Below, one piece after another: positions 1 to 8,960 of a DNA stretch of 61,326 bases; positions within the stretch are counted from its first letter, which is position 1; every line of letters starts with the position of its first letter. Both the position numbers and the translations under genes were made by a program. The notes below the pieces were generated by a model that was not told the DNA's origin, ran no database searches, and saw only the letters and a list, made by a program, of their open reading frames with translations. Source of the stretch: CAZHBA01 sp964530225 (GTDB lineage Bacteria; Pseudomonadota; Alphaproteobacteria; UBA6615). The stretch spans positions 1 to 61,326 of the forward strand of contig CAZHBA010000092.1 in NCBI GenBank assembly GCA_964530225.1, read 5' to 3'.

Positions 1-1002
1 CGCCAGGATCTCCGCGACCTCGACATGGCGGCTCTCGGCCACCGATTTTATGCCTGCCTTCACCACGGCCAGAGATTCCGTGGCGCTGTTGCCGCCGACC
101 TCCGGCGCCGCGCCGCCGTCTGTCGCATCGGCCCATTCGATCAGCTCTTCGGCCAGGGTATCGAACTTGTCGACCGCGACCGGCGTCTGGCCGGTCTCGC
201 CCTGCTTGTGGCTCCGTAGCCCATCGAACAGATTGTAATAGGCACTCATCTTCTTGCCGTAGATGTTCATCACGTAGTATTCCGAAGCCGAGGCGTAGCT
301 AGTCGACAGCGACGAGATGGCACCGTTTTTGTGGTGCATCATCAGCGTGCCCACATCCGGATTGTCGCCGGGCAATACCAATTGCGAAGCCATGCCGGAC
401 ACCGACTGGATCGGGCCGAGCAACATCATCAGCACGTCGACATAGTGCAGGCCGATCTGCAGCATGACGCCGCCGGGCATGCCTTCGGCGGTGTAGCGCC
501 AGTGACCGGGCTCAAATTGGCCCTCACGGTCGCGGCTGATATTGGCCTCGGCCTGCACCATGACGCCGAAGTCACCGGCGTCGATGCGTTCTTTGATCCA
601 GCGAAAATGGCCTTCGCGGCGGCGCTGATAACCAACACCAAGGGTTACACCGGCATTGGCGCAGGCTTTGGTGATCGCCTTGGCCTCGCCAATGGTGTTG
701 GCGATCGGCTTGTCGAGGAATACGTGCTTGCCCGCTGCTGCCGCCGCTTTCGTCGTCTCCAAATGAACGTGGTTAGGTGTGGTGTTGATGATTCCTTTGA
801 TACTGTCGTCGGCGAGGATTTCTTCGAGGCTTTCGGCGCCGGCGCAGCCATACTTGTTGGCAAAGGCCTGGCGCCTGTCGGGTGAGCGGGTGAAGCAGGA
901 GGCAATTTCGACGCGGCCAGCAGTGCGTTTTGTGGCGTCTGCTAGCACATCCGACCACCAGCCGATACCGAGGGAAGCGACCCGAAAGGGCAATGAACTC
1001 AT
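1..1002 (-). CDS. Gfo/Idh/MocA family oxidoreductase, truncated by the window edge
   Basis: This is a probable NAD(P)-dependent sugar or cyclitol dehydrogenase; 334 codons are visible and the 3' end lies outside the window. The N-terminal Rossmann region has a glycine-rich turn (SLGIGWWSD, residues 10-18). The family Lys-Pro motif appears as DKP at residues 96-98 in place of the usual EKP. A helix carrying GLHYVDVL (183-190) corresponds to the catalytic GxHxxD region. The ATG overlaps the tctA stop codon (ATGA), so it is the last gene of the tct operon and probably translationally coupled, which suggests it acts on the imported substrate or a product of it. The substrate cannot be read from sequence. 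Confidence 0.85.
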   Translation of the reverse strand, partial: MSSLPFRVASLGIGWWSDVLADATKRTAGRVEIASCFTRSPDRRQAFANKYGCAGAESLEEILADDSIKGIINTTPNHVHLETTKAAAAAGKHVFLDKPIANTIGEAKAITKACANAGVTLGVGYQRRREGHFRWIKERIDAGDFGVMVQAEANISRDREGQFEPGHWRYTAEGMPGGVMLQIGLHYVDVLMMLLGPIQSVSGMASQLVLPGDNPDVGTLMMHHKNGAISSLSTSYASASEYYVMNIYGKKMSAYYNLFDGLRSHKQGETGQTPVAVDKFDTLAEELIEWADATDGGAAPEVGGNSATESLAVVKAGIKSVAESRHVEVAEILA

Positions 1003-2510
1003 GGGGGTGTCTCCTTGTTTGCTGGACCCGTCACCCGTCTGTTGAGCCGCGCGGCGCGCAGTGACCAGAGGATCGACAATAGGGAAAGAATAAGAAAGCC
1101 AAGGCTGATCGGAGAAGTGAAAAAGATCGCGATATCGCCCTGCGATGAGGTCAGGGCGACGCGCAGATTTTCTTCCAGCTGGCGGCCCAGGACTAGGGCC
1201 AGCAATAGTGGCACCACGGGCATGTCGAGCCAGCGCATGGCCAATCCAATAAATCCGAAGAACAGCATCACATAGACATCAAAGAAATTATTGCGCAGCG
1301 CAAAACTGCCGACCACGCACAGCACGGCCACCGTCGGCATGAGCAATGCCCGCGGCGTTGCTAGGAGCTTGACCAGCACCCGCAGCGCCGCCAACGCGAT
1401 GATGAAGTTAAAGATGTTGGCCCAGAAAAACGAGAAGATCAGTCCATAGGCGAAGTCGGCGCGCTCGAGGAACATCAACGGCCCTGGCGCCAAGCCATGG
1501 ATTATCAGGGCGCTGATCAAGATCGCTGTCACCGGGTCGCCCGGAATACCCAGGGTCATCATCGGGATCAAGGCGCCGCCGGTCACCGCGTTGTTGGCCG
1601 ATTCTGGTGCCGCCACGCCTTCGACCGCGCCGTTGCCGAAGTTGTCAACCTGTTTGGAAGCCCGGCGCGTATAGTCGTAGCTGATAAAGGCCGCGATGGG
1701 GCCGCCGGCGCCGGGCAGGATGCCGAGAAAAGCTCCTGTCAACGAGCCGATCGACACTGGCAGGCGGATCGCTTTCAAATCAGGTAGCTTCGGCAATACC
1801 GAAGTGAGACGCGTCTGTATCCGGCTGGCGGAGCCGGTGCCTTTGGTCAGATTGCTCACCAGTTGCGGAATGGCGAACAGACCGATCATGGCGGTGAGAA
1901 AGTGCACGCCGGCCATCAGGTTGACCTGCCCGAATGTAAAGCGCTGGGTGCCCATCACTGGGTCCTGGCCGATGGTGACGATGGCCAGCCCGATGGCGCC
2001 CGACAGCAAGCCCTTGACCAGGGACTTGGCGGCGAAACTGCAGATAATAGTGAGACCGAAGAACACCACCGCGAACATGTCCTCGGTGCGGAATTTGAGC
2101 GCCACATCCGCGAGTAGTGGCGCGATCAGGAATAGGAAAAAGAAACTGACCAGGCCGCCAACGAAGCTGGCGGTGATAGCGACACCAAGCGCGCGGCCGG
2201 CTTCGCCGCGCGCCGCCATAGGATAGCCGTCCATGGCGGTAGCCGAGGCCGACGGCGTACCGGGAATATTGAGCAGCACAGCAGAGAAACTCCCGCCGGT
2301 CATGCCGCCGACATACAGTCCTAGTAGCAGCGCGATGGAAATATCCGCGGGCAGCACGAAGGTGACCGGCAACACAACGATGATGCCAGTGCTAATGGTC
2401 ATACCAGGAATCATGCCGACGACGAGCCCAAAAAGGACTCCGATACCGGTCGAAAGCAGCACCAGTAGGCCGGTCGCCTGTGTCAGGCCGATTAGGATAT
2501 CCGGGTTCAT
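999..2510 (-). CDS. tctA: Tripartite tricarboxylate transporter permease, TctA family
   Basis: Large membrane subunit of a TctABC secondary carboxylate importer in the inner membrane. The 503 residues match the usual length of about 500 and form many hydrophobic segments. Two copies of the family's glycine/proline motif are visible: GLVVGMIPGMT near residue 28 and GILPGAGGPIAAF near residue 262, as expected for an inverted-repeat fold. It overlaps tctB by 4 bp upstream and the oxidoreductase by 4 bp downstream. The substrate is set by the partner TctC and is unknown; a carboxylate is expected from the family. Confidence 0.93.
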   Translation of the reverse strand: MNPDILIGLTQATGLLVLLSTGIGVLFGLVVGMIPGMTISTGIIVVLPVTFVLPADISIALLLGLYVGGMTGGSFSAVLLNIPGTPSASATAMDGYPMAARGEAGRALGVAITASFVGGLVSFFFLFLIAPLLADVALKFRTEDMFAVVFFGLTIICSFAAKSLVKGLLSGAIGLAIVTIGQDPVMGTQRFTFGQVNLMAGVHFLTAMIGLFAIPQLVSNLTKGTGSASRIQTRLTSVLPKLPDLKAIRLPVSIGSLTGAFLGILPGAGGPIAAFISYDYTRRASKQVDNFGNGAVEGVAAPESANNAVTGGALIPMMTLGIPGDPVTAILISALIIHGLAPGPLMFLERADFAYGLIFSFFWANIFNFIIALAALRVLVKLLATPRALLMPTVAVLCVVGSFALRNNFFDVYVMLFFGFIGLAMRWLDMPVVPLLLALVLGRQLEENLRVALTSSQGDIAIFFTSPISLGFLILSLLSILWSLRAARLNRRVTGPANKETPP

Positions 2511-2989
2511 AAAAACACCACGGAAAACAAATCGGGGAAAACACCAAGCGGCAGGAAAACGTTAAAGCCATGACGGAATAAAACATAGAGAAACACCGTC
2601 ATGGCGATTGAGCCAAGGGTGATCCAAGGCCAGCGCCGTTCGCCGTACAGCACCATCAACACGGCGAAAAATGGTGTCGTCGTCACCAGGAAGCCGAGGC
2701 CGGGTAAGATCGTGAGATATAACACGAAGGTGCCGAGCGCCCATACTGTTTGCCAGCGCTGCGTCGGATCCATCGACGGTTGTTCGATCCCGTTCTCCGT
2801 TTTTCCCAATATACCTTGGAGAAGCAATCCGGCTGACAGGGCAAACAGGATTACTGTGTTGACCCAGGGAAAGAAGGGCGGACCGGGAGTATCCGGTAGA
2901 CTACGCTCAGGCAACAGCGTGGTCAGTGCGCCGTAACCGATAGTCAGTACGAGCAACGCCGCGGCGGCGATGATGTTGCGTCGTCGCAT
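2507..2989 (-). CDS. tctB: Tripartite tricarboxylate transporter small membrane subunit, TctB family
   Basis: Small membrane subunit of the TctABC importer. The 160 residues contain four hydrophobic stretches, near residues 5-25, 40-60, 85-105 and 120-150, which is the TctB pattern. Sequence conservation in this family is low, so the call relies on length, topology and position between tctC and tctA. Its stop codon overlaps the tctA start by 4 bp. Confidence 0.85.
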   Translation of the reverse strand: MRRRNIIAAAALLVLTIGYGALTTLLPERSLPDTPGPPFFPWVNTVILFALSAGLLLQGILGKTENGIEQPSMDPTQRWQTVWALGTFVLYLTILPGLGFLVTTTPFFAVLMVLYGERRWPWITLGSIAMTVFLYVLFRHGFNVFLPLGVFPDLFSVVFL

Positions 2990-3068
2990 GCTGTGCTAGT
3001 TCAAACTGCGTGATTTCGATTGAAGAGAGGGTCCGTCCCACATTTGGGACGGACCGCTCCATGTTAAA

Positions 3069-4028
3069 CTATTGAGTTTTTAATAGGCCGGCGCTGGCGA
3101 AAATGGCGCGCACTTTGGCGTCCTCTTCGGCTAGCAACGTGGCGAAGGCCTCGTTACCCAAAGGGGCTATCGTGAACCCTTTTTTCTTGGCTAGGTCTTT
3201 AAATGCTTTCGAATTCGCCGCCTTGGTCATGGCCTCGGCGAGGGTCTTCTTGATGTTATTCGGTGTTCCCGGCGGGACGGAAAGGCCGCGGAACAAATCG
3301 AGTGAGGCGTTGAACCCAAGCTCCTTCGCCGTCGGTACGTTGGGGAATATTGCGCTGCGCTTGTCCGACGGCACGGCCAGGAGGCGTAGCTTGCCCGCCT
3401 TAGTCAGATTTACCGCACCGGTCAGAGGCGCGATCATGGCATTCGCCTCGCCGTTTAGAACCGATTTGTTCCGTCCTTTGATACCCTTGGGCAGATGGAT
3501 GACCTCGCAACCCGCAGCGTTCATCAGCATGACGGCGGCAGTATGGGTCGAACTGCCGGTGCCGGCATTGGCAACCTTCAATGTGCCGGGCGCTGCCTTG
3601 CAAGCGCTGACGAACTCGCCAAAATCTTTCCAGGGGGCATCAGCCCTGACTGCGAAGGGCTGCGGCTGGAATTCCACCCGGCCGACATGGTCGAGCGCGT
3701 CATAAGCGAAATCGGTGTTGCCGAGATTTGTCGAGGTCAGCACCGAGGTCGAGTTCCACGCCACTGTATGACCGTCCGGCTTAGCGTTTTTAACGTGGGT
3801 ATAGGTTATCGCTCCGCCGCCGCCGGGCCGGTTGACCGGCGTTACGGGAACGCCGAGAACTTTGCTCATTTCCTTGGCCAGTAAACGGCCTTCGATGTCG
3901 GCGCCACCGCCGGCGCCGAAGGGAATGACAAACTCGATTGGTTTATCGGGAAACGCTAGCGCTGGCGTGGCCACTGCGGCGATGCCGAGTACTATGGCGT
4001 TGGTTAATGTGTGTCGTAAAAAGCTCAT
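3069..4028 (-). CDS. tctC: Tripartite tricarboxylate transporter substrate-binding protein, TctC/Bug family
   Basis: Periplasmic receptor that delivers a substrate, usually a carboxylate, to TctAB. The ATG at 4028 is chosen because AGGGGGAA precedes it and because it gives a standard signal peptide (MSFLRHTLTNAIVLGIAAVA, cleavage after ALA). The longer GTG-started frame to 4064 would add a polar stretch before the signal. The mature protein opens with the family signature PDKPIEFVIPFGAGGGAD and has the full-length two-lobe size (319 residues). It lies between the GlcG-like gene and tctB in one minus-strand operon. Confidence 0.92.
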   Translation of the reverse strand: MSFLRHTLTNAIVLGIAAVATPALAFPDKPIEFVIPFGAGGGADIEGRLLAKEMSKVLGVPVTPVNRPGGGGAITYTHVKNAKPDGHTVAWNSTSVLTSTNLGNTDFAYDALDHVGRVEFQPQPFAVRADAPWKDFGEFVSACKAAPGTLKVANAGTGSSTHTAAVMLMNAAGCEVIHLPKGIKGRNKSVLNGEANAMIAPLTGAVNLTKAGKLRLLAVPSDKRSAIFPNVPTAKELGFNASLDLFRGLSVPPGTPNNIKKTLAEAMTKAANSKAFKDLAKKKGFTIAPLGNEAFATLLAEEDAKVRAIFASAGLLKTQ

Positions 4029-4063
4029 AATTTTCCCCCTTGCTAATGGTCCTTTTGGACCCA

Positions 4064-4501
4064 CTAAATCGATGCTCCCACGGCTTCAACCGCGGCTGTT
4101 GCGATGTCTTGATCTTGCTGCCAGTCACCGCCGCTGACGCCAATGCCACCCAGGCATTCACCGTCTATGAGGATGGGAAATCCCCCTTCTATTGCGGTCC
4201 AGCGCTGGGCGCCCGCCGCGAGCGAAAGGCCGATGGCGTGTAGCGTATCCAGGTCCTGACCTTGCGCGCCCTTGGTGGTGGTGGGCCGCCTGTTCGAGGC
4301 GGCGGTTACCGCCTTGGTGGTTGATGAATGCACCGTGTGAAACCGGCCGCCGTCCATACGCTCGAGCACCAGCATATGGCCGCCGCTATCGACGATGGCG
4401 ACGGTAACCGCGATGCCTATTTCCTCGGATTTCACGATCGCTGCAGCCAGCATCTGCTTGGCACCAGCCGTGGTTAGACGTTGGGTCGAGACAAATGACA
4501 T
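4064..4501 (-). CDS. GlcG/HbpS family heme-binding-like protein (DUF336)
   Basis: Small 145-residue protein of the GlcG/HbpS/DUF336 family, seen in the pattern VAIVDSGGHMLVLERMDG and the C-terminal GGFPILIDGECLGGIGVSGG. Members bind heme or cobalamin-like ligands, or accompany carboxylate-utilisation operons, but most have no proven activity. It is the first gene of the tct operon, ending 36 bp before the tctC start. GGGAG lies upstream of its ATG, with a perfect TATAAT further upstream. No signal peptide is visible, so a cytoplasmic location is inferred. Confidence 0.85.
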   Translation of the reverse strand: MSFVSTQRLTTAGAKQMLAAAIVKSEEIGIAVTVAIVDSGGHMLVLERMDGGRFHTVHSSTTKAVTAASNRRPTTTKGAQGQDLDTLHAIGLSLAAGAQRWTAIEGGFPILIDGECLGGIGVSGGDWQQDQDIATAAVEAVGASI

Positions 4502-4533
4502 TGTTACTTAACTCTCCCTCAAAACGCGTGCCG

Positions 4534-4539
4534 ATTATA
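4534..4539 (-). promoter_or_regulatory. Candidate -10 element for the tct operon
   Basis: A perfect TATAAT on the minus strand lies 33 bases upstream of the first gene of the operon. No good -35 hexamer is seen at 16-18 bp, so this is a partial promoter call. Confidence 0.4.
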
Positions 4540-4562
4540 CTTATTGTTCAGCGCAGCGGATA

Positions 4563-4949
4563 ATGGGTTCTGGAGGCGCTAAAGTCTATAGAATCGGCTG
4601 CCTCATTAGTATCATGGCGGTTATGTCGTGGCGTTGGGGGTCTTTCTTGCACCGGCTCGGATTAGCGCTTGCCGTGTTTTCCGTGGCGGGAGCTGTCATA
4701 TTGAACGCTGCGACGCTTCAGCTACGTCTGGAGGCCCAGAGAAACTTGCGGTATCTGGCACCCGAAACGAGCGAACAGCAAACAGAGTTGTCGAATGCCC
4801 ATAGTGATGCGAGGGTTAGCTCCGAAAACCTGAGGCGCTCGCTCACGTTCGGCGGTATTTAGATCGCCGGTGGCCTGTTCGCCTACGGCCTTGGAGTAAG
4901 TGCACGGAACGCAGCAGGCGGGCGGCGACGGAGGAGATTCAGAAAATGA
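4563..4949 (+). pseudogene. Small two-segment membrane protein gene with one in-frame TAG
   Basis: The frame from 4563 encodes a hydrophobic segment (LGLALAVFSVAGAVILNAA), a polar linker, then a TAG at 4860-4862. Reading through the TAG gives a second hydrophobic segment (IAGGLFAYGLGV) and an Arg-rich tail that ends in a TGA overlapping the downstream ATG as ATGA. That coupled overlap with the PanE-like gene, plus the membrane-like sequence after the stop, suggests one gene of about 128 codons broken by a single nonsense change. The family is not recognised and no ribosome-binding site is clear at 4563, so the start is uncertain. A short intact protein ending at 4862 is the alternative. Confidence 0.4.
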
Positions 4950-5977
4950 GCAAGAAAATTGCCGTGCTGGGCACCGGTGCCAACGGTGCATCCATCGCCG
5001 CCGATCTCACTAATGCCGGTCTCGATGTGGTGCTCATCGAGCAGTGGCCGGCCCATGTGGAGGCGATGCGTGAATACGGCGTGCGCATCGAAATGCCGGA
5101 AGAGACGGTCACCACCCAGGTGCGCGCCTACCATTTGTGCGAGATCGCCACCTTCGACGAGCCCTTTGATGTCGTGTTGCTGGTGATGAAGGCCTATGAT
5201 ACGCCGTGGGCGTGCCAACTCATCAGGCCGTATCTAAAAGACGACGGCCTGCTCGCTGGGGTGCAGAACGGCATGACCATCGATGCCATCGCAGACGTTG
5301 TCGGTTCCGAGCGCACCATCGGCTGCGTTATCGAGATATCGTCGCAGATGTTTAACCCGGGCCAGATCAAGCGGCAATCGCCGCCGGATCGCTCGTGGTT
5401 CGCTGTCGGCAGCATCGACCCGGCGACGGCGGGCCGCGAAGGCGAGGTGCAGGAATTGCTCGCCCATGCGGGTACCTGCGTCATTTCGTCGGATATCCGC
5501 TCGGCCAAATGGATGAAATTGATCAGCAATTGCACCACCCTGGCGACGACGGCGATCTTCGGTGTGCCCATTGCCGAGGCCGCCAACACGCCGGGCATGC
5601 GCGAGGTCATGCTGCGCTCCGGTACGGAAGCCCTGACGGCGGGCCAGGATATCGGCCTGCATATTGAACCCATTTTTGGCCTCACCGAGAACGATGTTCA
5701 ACAGTCCAACCGGCTGGTTGAGTTGTTGCTCGATAAGCTGACCAGCACCTACATCATGTCGGATACCATCACCACCGTGCTGCAGGACCATATGAAAAAC
5801 CGTAAAAGCGAGGTCGATGACATCAATGGCTGGGTGGTCGAAGGGCAGGGGAAACTCGGCAAGGCGGCACCGGTCAATGCGGCAATCGTTGAAATTTCCA
5901 ACCGCATCAAACGCGGCGAGGTCGAACCCAGCCCGGCCAATCTGGAGCTACTCAGGACGTTAGTGGCGGACGGCTAA
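4946..5977 (+). CDS. Ketopantoate reductase family protein (ApbA/PanE-like)
   Basis: NADPH-dependent 2-dehydropantoate 2-reductase fold, 343 residues. The N-terminal GTGANG turn (G9, G11, G14) binds the nucleotide. The family motif GVQNGM follows at about 105-110, and the catalytic lysine is K191 in KWMKLISNC. The C-terminal helical domain contains VEGQGKLGKAAP. GGAGGAG sits 9 bases before the ATG, a strong ribosome-binding site. Genuine PanE makes pantoate for coenzyme A, but many paralogues reduce other 2-oxo acids. Its position next to a carboxylate transporter and a glutamine synthetase-like gene favours a catabolic paralogue. Confidence 0.85.
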   Translation: MSKKIAVLGTGANGASIAADLTNAGLDVVLIEQWPAHVEAMREYGVRIEMPEETVTTQVRAYHLCEIATFDEPFDVVLLVMKAYDTPWACQLIRPYLKDDGLLAGVQNGMTIDAIADVVGSERTIGCVIEISSQMFNPGQIKRQSPPDRSWFAVGSIDPATAGREGEVQELLAHAGTCVISSDIRSAKWMKLISNCTTLATTAIFGVPIAEAANTPGMREVMLRSGTEALTAGQDIGLHIEPIFGLTENDVQQSNRLVELLLDKLTSTYIMSDTITTVLQDHMKNRKSEVDDINGWVVEGQGKLGKAAPVNAAIVEISNRIKRGEVEPSPANLELLRTLVADG

Positions 5978-5984
5978 GGCGCGC

Positions 5985-7355
5985 TCAAATCAGCTCGAAA
6001 TAGCGCGCCAGTTCCCAATCGGTGACATACTTGGCGAAGCTGCGAACTTCCCAGTCGCGGGTGGCGGCGAAGTGGTCGACAAAGGTGTCGCCGAACCAGT
6101 CGCGGGCAATCGCGGATTGACTGAATGTCGTTGTGGCGTCGCTGAGCGAGCGGGGCAGGGAGAGTTCGGTGGACCATTCGGCCTCGTAGGCGTTGCCGGT
6201 GACCGGCGCCGTCGGTGCGATCTCTTGTTCGATCCCGTGCAATCCGGAGGCGATCGCTGCCGCCAGGGCAAGATAGGGATTGGCGTCGGAACCGGGGACC
6301 CGGTATTCGACACGCTGGCTCTCCGGTCCGCCGGAAATGACCCGCAGGGCGCAGGTGCGGTTGTCCATGCCCCAACTGGCCTCGGTAGGCGCCCACTGAT
6401 CCGGCACCAATCGGCTGTAGGAATTGACGGTCGGCGCGGCCAGCACGGTCATTTCTGGCATCAGGTTTTGTTGCCCACCGATGAAGTAACGCATGGTGTC
6501 GTTGATTGAATTTTCTGTATTGGGATTATGAAAGGCAGCAATGCCATCGGCCTTGCGTGTTAGCGATAGATGGATGTGGCCCGACTGGCCGGCTTGCTGC
6601 GACGACCATTTGGCCATGAAGGTCGCGATCAGACCGCGCCGCTGGGCGAGAATTTTGATTATGGTCTTGAACAGCGCGGCGCGGTCGGCCGCGGCCAGCC
6701 CATCGGTGACCGTAATTGCAGCCTCGATGACGCCGGGCCCCATCTCCTCGTGCACGCCTTCCAGCGGGATGTCTATCGCCGTACAGATATCGAGAATGTC
6801 GCTGTAGAAGTCGCCTAATGCGCCGGTACGCAACAGGGAATAGCCGGTGTTGCCCGGCGCGATGGGCTTGAGGTCGCGGTAGTTTTTATCGCGGATGGAG
6901 TGGGGTGTTTCCAAGAAGACGAAGAATTCGTACTCGAAGGCGGCGTTGACCCGGTAGCCCATTTTATCAGCGCGGGCGAGAACCCGGTGCAACAACCCGC
7001 GCGGGCACACCGCTTCAGCGTCGCCGGTAAACTCGGCGAGGAATAGCCAGCGGCCGTCTTCGAAGGGAATTTGCCGGCCGGTCTCGGGTACCACCCGCAC
7101 CAGCGCATTGGGCCAGCCGGTATCCCAGCCGGTCATCTGTGTATTGTCGTAGAGCTGGTCGTCGGAATCCCAGCCCAGAACCACGTCGCAGAAGCCGAAG
7201 CCGTCGGCTAGCGCATGAGCGAATTTGTCGCGGTGCATGAACTTGCCGCGCAACAGGCCATCGATATCGAACACGCCTATCTTGACATGCTCGTTGGCGC
7301 CGGCACGAACCCGTGCCTCGGCGTCTACCGCGTCGCTGATAGGAGCCCCTGTCAT
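5985..7355 (-). CDS. Glutamine synthetase family protein, possibly gamma-glutamylpolyamine synthetase-like
   Basis: ATP-dependent ligase of the glutamine synthetase superfamily, 456 residues. The N-terminal beta-grasp region carries GVFDIDGLLRGKFM. The catalytic domain shows EYEFFVF, SGHIHLSLT (the ATP/ammonia loop), and the C-terminal signature RVEYRVPGSDANPYLALAAA. Divergent positions in the SGH loop resemble PuuA-type gamma-glutamyl ligases rather than GlnA, so it probably joins glutamate to an amine instead of ammonia. The gene converges on the PanE-like gene with a gap of about 7 bases. No regulator or PII partner is nearby. Confidence 0.82.
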   Translation of the reverse strand: MTGAPISDAVDAEARVRAGANEHVKIGVFDIDGLLRGKFMHRDKFAHALADGFGFCDVVLGWDSDDQLYDNTQMTGWDTGWPNALVRVVPETGRQIPFEDGRWLFLAEFTGDAEAVCPRGLLHRVLARADKMGYRVNAAFEYEFFVFLETPHSIRDKNYRDLKPIAPGNTGYSLLRTGALGDFYSDILDICTAIDIPLEGVHEEMGPGVIEAAITVTDGLAAADRAALFKTIIKILAQRRGLIATFMAKWSSQQAGQSGHIHLSLTRKADGIAAFHNPNTENSINDTMRYFIGGQQNLMPEMTVLAAPTVNSYSRLVPDQWAPTEASWGMDNRTCALRVISGGPESQRVEYRVPGSDANPYLALAAAIASGLHGIEQEIAPTAPVTGNAYEAEWSTELSLPRSLSDATTTFSQSAIARDWFGDTFVDHFAATRDWEVRSFAKYVTDWELARYFELI

Positions 7356-7504
7356 TCCAATTTAATTCTCTTCCCAACCCAATTTTCGGCGATTCTTAAG
7401 ACTGTTAGTCTACACTGGCAATGCTCGCCGAGAAGTGATCCTAAAAGCCAGCAAAACATGCTAATGTAGGGGCGTATTTAAACGATTAAACGTGGGGTAA
7501 GCCC

Positions 7505-7732
7505 GTGACAATTGAAGCGTGAGTCATCCTGGCGGTTCTCGCCTTGGCCATTGTTTTTGGTACCTGGTCGGCGCTGAAGACCGAGGATAGCTGGGACAAG
7601 AAGCCGGTCGAAGACGAGGATAATTTCGACTACCACAAGGCGACGCTGGGTATCTATCGGGAACCCGGTGATGAGCAGTGGCAAAAAGACCTGGCGTTGC
7701 TGCGCGTGGACCAAAAGCACCGCCTCTGTTGA
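7505..7732 (+). pseudogene. Small membrane-anchored protein gene with in-frame TGA at codon 6
   Basis: A GTG at 7505, preceded by GTGGGGTAAG, opens a frame reading V-T-I-E-A, then TGA (7520-7522), then a hydrophobic run (VILAVLALAIVFGTWSAL) and a charged tail of about 45 residues ending in a natural stop. The hydrophobic run starts immediately after the TGA, so a one-base Trp-to-stop change in a single-pass membrane protein is the simplest reading. Initiation inside the segment lacks a ribosome-binding site. The family is not recognised. Confidence 0.4.
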
Positions 7733-7790
7733 GATTAGGCGCGGGCGCAAAGCTCCTCTCCAATGGGAAGAGATCCAGCTGGCTGATACA

Positions 7791-7900
7791 ATACTCCCCA
7801 CCTAAATTCTCCTCCACAAGGGGGGCTTTACTCCTTCATGTCGGCACCACCTTAACTCTTTCCCCCTTGATGGGGGTCGGGGAGGGGGTGATTTCCCTAC
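7791..7900. repeat. Dispersed palindromic repeat, copy A
   Basis: About 110 bases containing CTCCACAAGGGGGGC and, some 45 bases later, CCCCCTTGATGGGGGTCGG. It aligns along its length with the segment at 9630-9741: both begin ATACTCCC, share CCACAAGGGGGG and CCTTGATGGGGG, and end in a GGGGGTGA-like run. It lies just 3' of the 2OG oxygenase gene. The C-run/G-run arms can fold into hairpins, typical of intergenic repetitive palindromes. Confidence 0.65.
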
Positions 7901-7937
7901 TCTACGAAAAGTGAAGGACGAGGCAGGCCGGCAAAAG

Positions 7938-8960
7938 CTAGTTCCAGTCCTCGGCATAGCCGAAGTTGCGCGCCGCATAGTCGGCGTGAAATTCCCCAAA
8001 TGTGACCGGCGGATACTTGGCCGGATTATCTGGCCCCTGGCAGGTCCGCGGACATTTCAGCACCGCATTGACGCTGGGATAAAGGAAAAAGATGTTCGAG
8101 TAACGGCTTTCTTCAACATCGGCGCGCACCCGGTGAGGCGTGGCGATATAGGCGTCGTTGATCCAGTGCACCAGCGTATTGCCGATGTTGACCAGGATCG
8201 CCTCGGGGATCACCGGCTGCTCGATCCATTTTTCCGATTGGGTGAAGATTTCCAGACCCGGTCGCGTCGCCGGTGGAATCAGCGACAGGAACGAGATGTC
8301 CTTGTGGCCGGGTAGGGTGACCTGGTTGGCCTCTATATCGACCGGAGGATAGTAGGCGATGCGGGTCATCGAACTGGCGCGCTCGAAGAACGGATCGAAG
8401 AAGTCTGGCGGCATGTCCAGCGACACCGATAGTGGCGGCAGCAGCTTCACGCCGAGCGCCTGGAACGCGCAGTGAAATTCCATGAAGGCTTCGTGCATCC
8501 CCGGCGCGATAGCGGGGTCGGGCCATTTGTTGTGGCCGCGGAAGCGAATGTTCTGGCCATAGTCGGGGTCGTTGGTCGGCAGGTCGAAGGTGAATTTAAA
8601 CGCTTCGCTGGGCTGGCTGTTATATGCCGTCGAGCGTTTTTCGAAGGTGTCGGTGTGAACGGCCACGTTGGGCGGCATGTAGCCGCACTGGTGGCGGTTC
8701 ATTCGCACTTTCAATTTATCTTCCGTTGGCAGCGCAAAAAAGCGTCGCGAAGCGTCGAAGGCGCGCGCAACGGTGCTGTTGTCCATGCCGTGATTGACGA
8801 TAAACATAAATCCAATCTCGGTGCAGGCGCGGTGCATCTGTTCCGCCACGCTTGCCACGGCGCTAGCGTCACCCGCCAACAGCGGACCGATATCGATGAT
8901 TGGTATATCTTCACCGGTGGCGGAGACCGCTGGTGGGGCAATACCTGATTGCATGCTCAT
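7938..8960 (-). CDS. 2-oxoglutarate/Fe(II)-dependent dioxygenase, isopenicillin N synthase-like
   Basis: Non-heme iron oxygenase of 340 residues with the N-terminal DIOX_N region (IIDIGPLLAGD, then GFMFIVNHGMD) and the C-terminal double-stranded beta-helix. The iron triad is H219 and D221 (LPGHKDISF) with H276 (TPHRV). R286 with S288 (RYS) is the 2-oxoglutarate clamp. These are complete, so the enzyme should be active. The first ATG overlaps the stop of a decayed upstream paralogue (ATGA); a second ATG six bases later (8954) fits the AGGA ribosome-binding site better. The substrate is unknown; relatives act on gibberellins, flavonoids, beta-lactam precursors and small acids. Confidence 0.9.
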   Translation of the reverse strand: MSMQSGIAPPAVSATGEDIPIIDIGPLLAGDASAVASVAEQMHRACTEIGFMFIVNHGMDNSTVARAFDASRRFFALPTEDKLKVRMNRHQCGYMPPNVAVHTDTFEKRSTAYNSQPSEAFKFTFDLPTNDPDYGQNIRFRGHNKWPDPAIAPGMHEAFMEFHCAFQALGVKLLPPLSVSLDMPPDFFDPFFERASSMTRIAYYPPVDIEANQVTLPGHKDISFLSLIPPATRPGLEIFTQSEKWIEQPVIPEAILVNIGNTLVHWINDAYIATPHRVRADVEESRYSNIFFLYPSVNAVLKCPRTCQGPDNPAKYPPVTFGEFHADYAARNFGYAEDWN

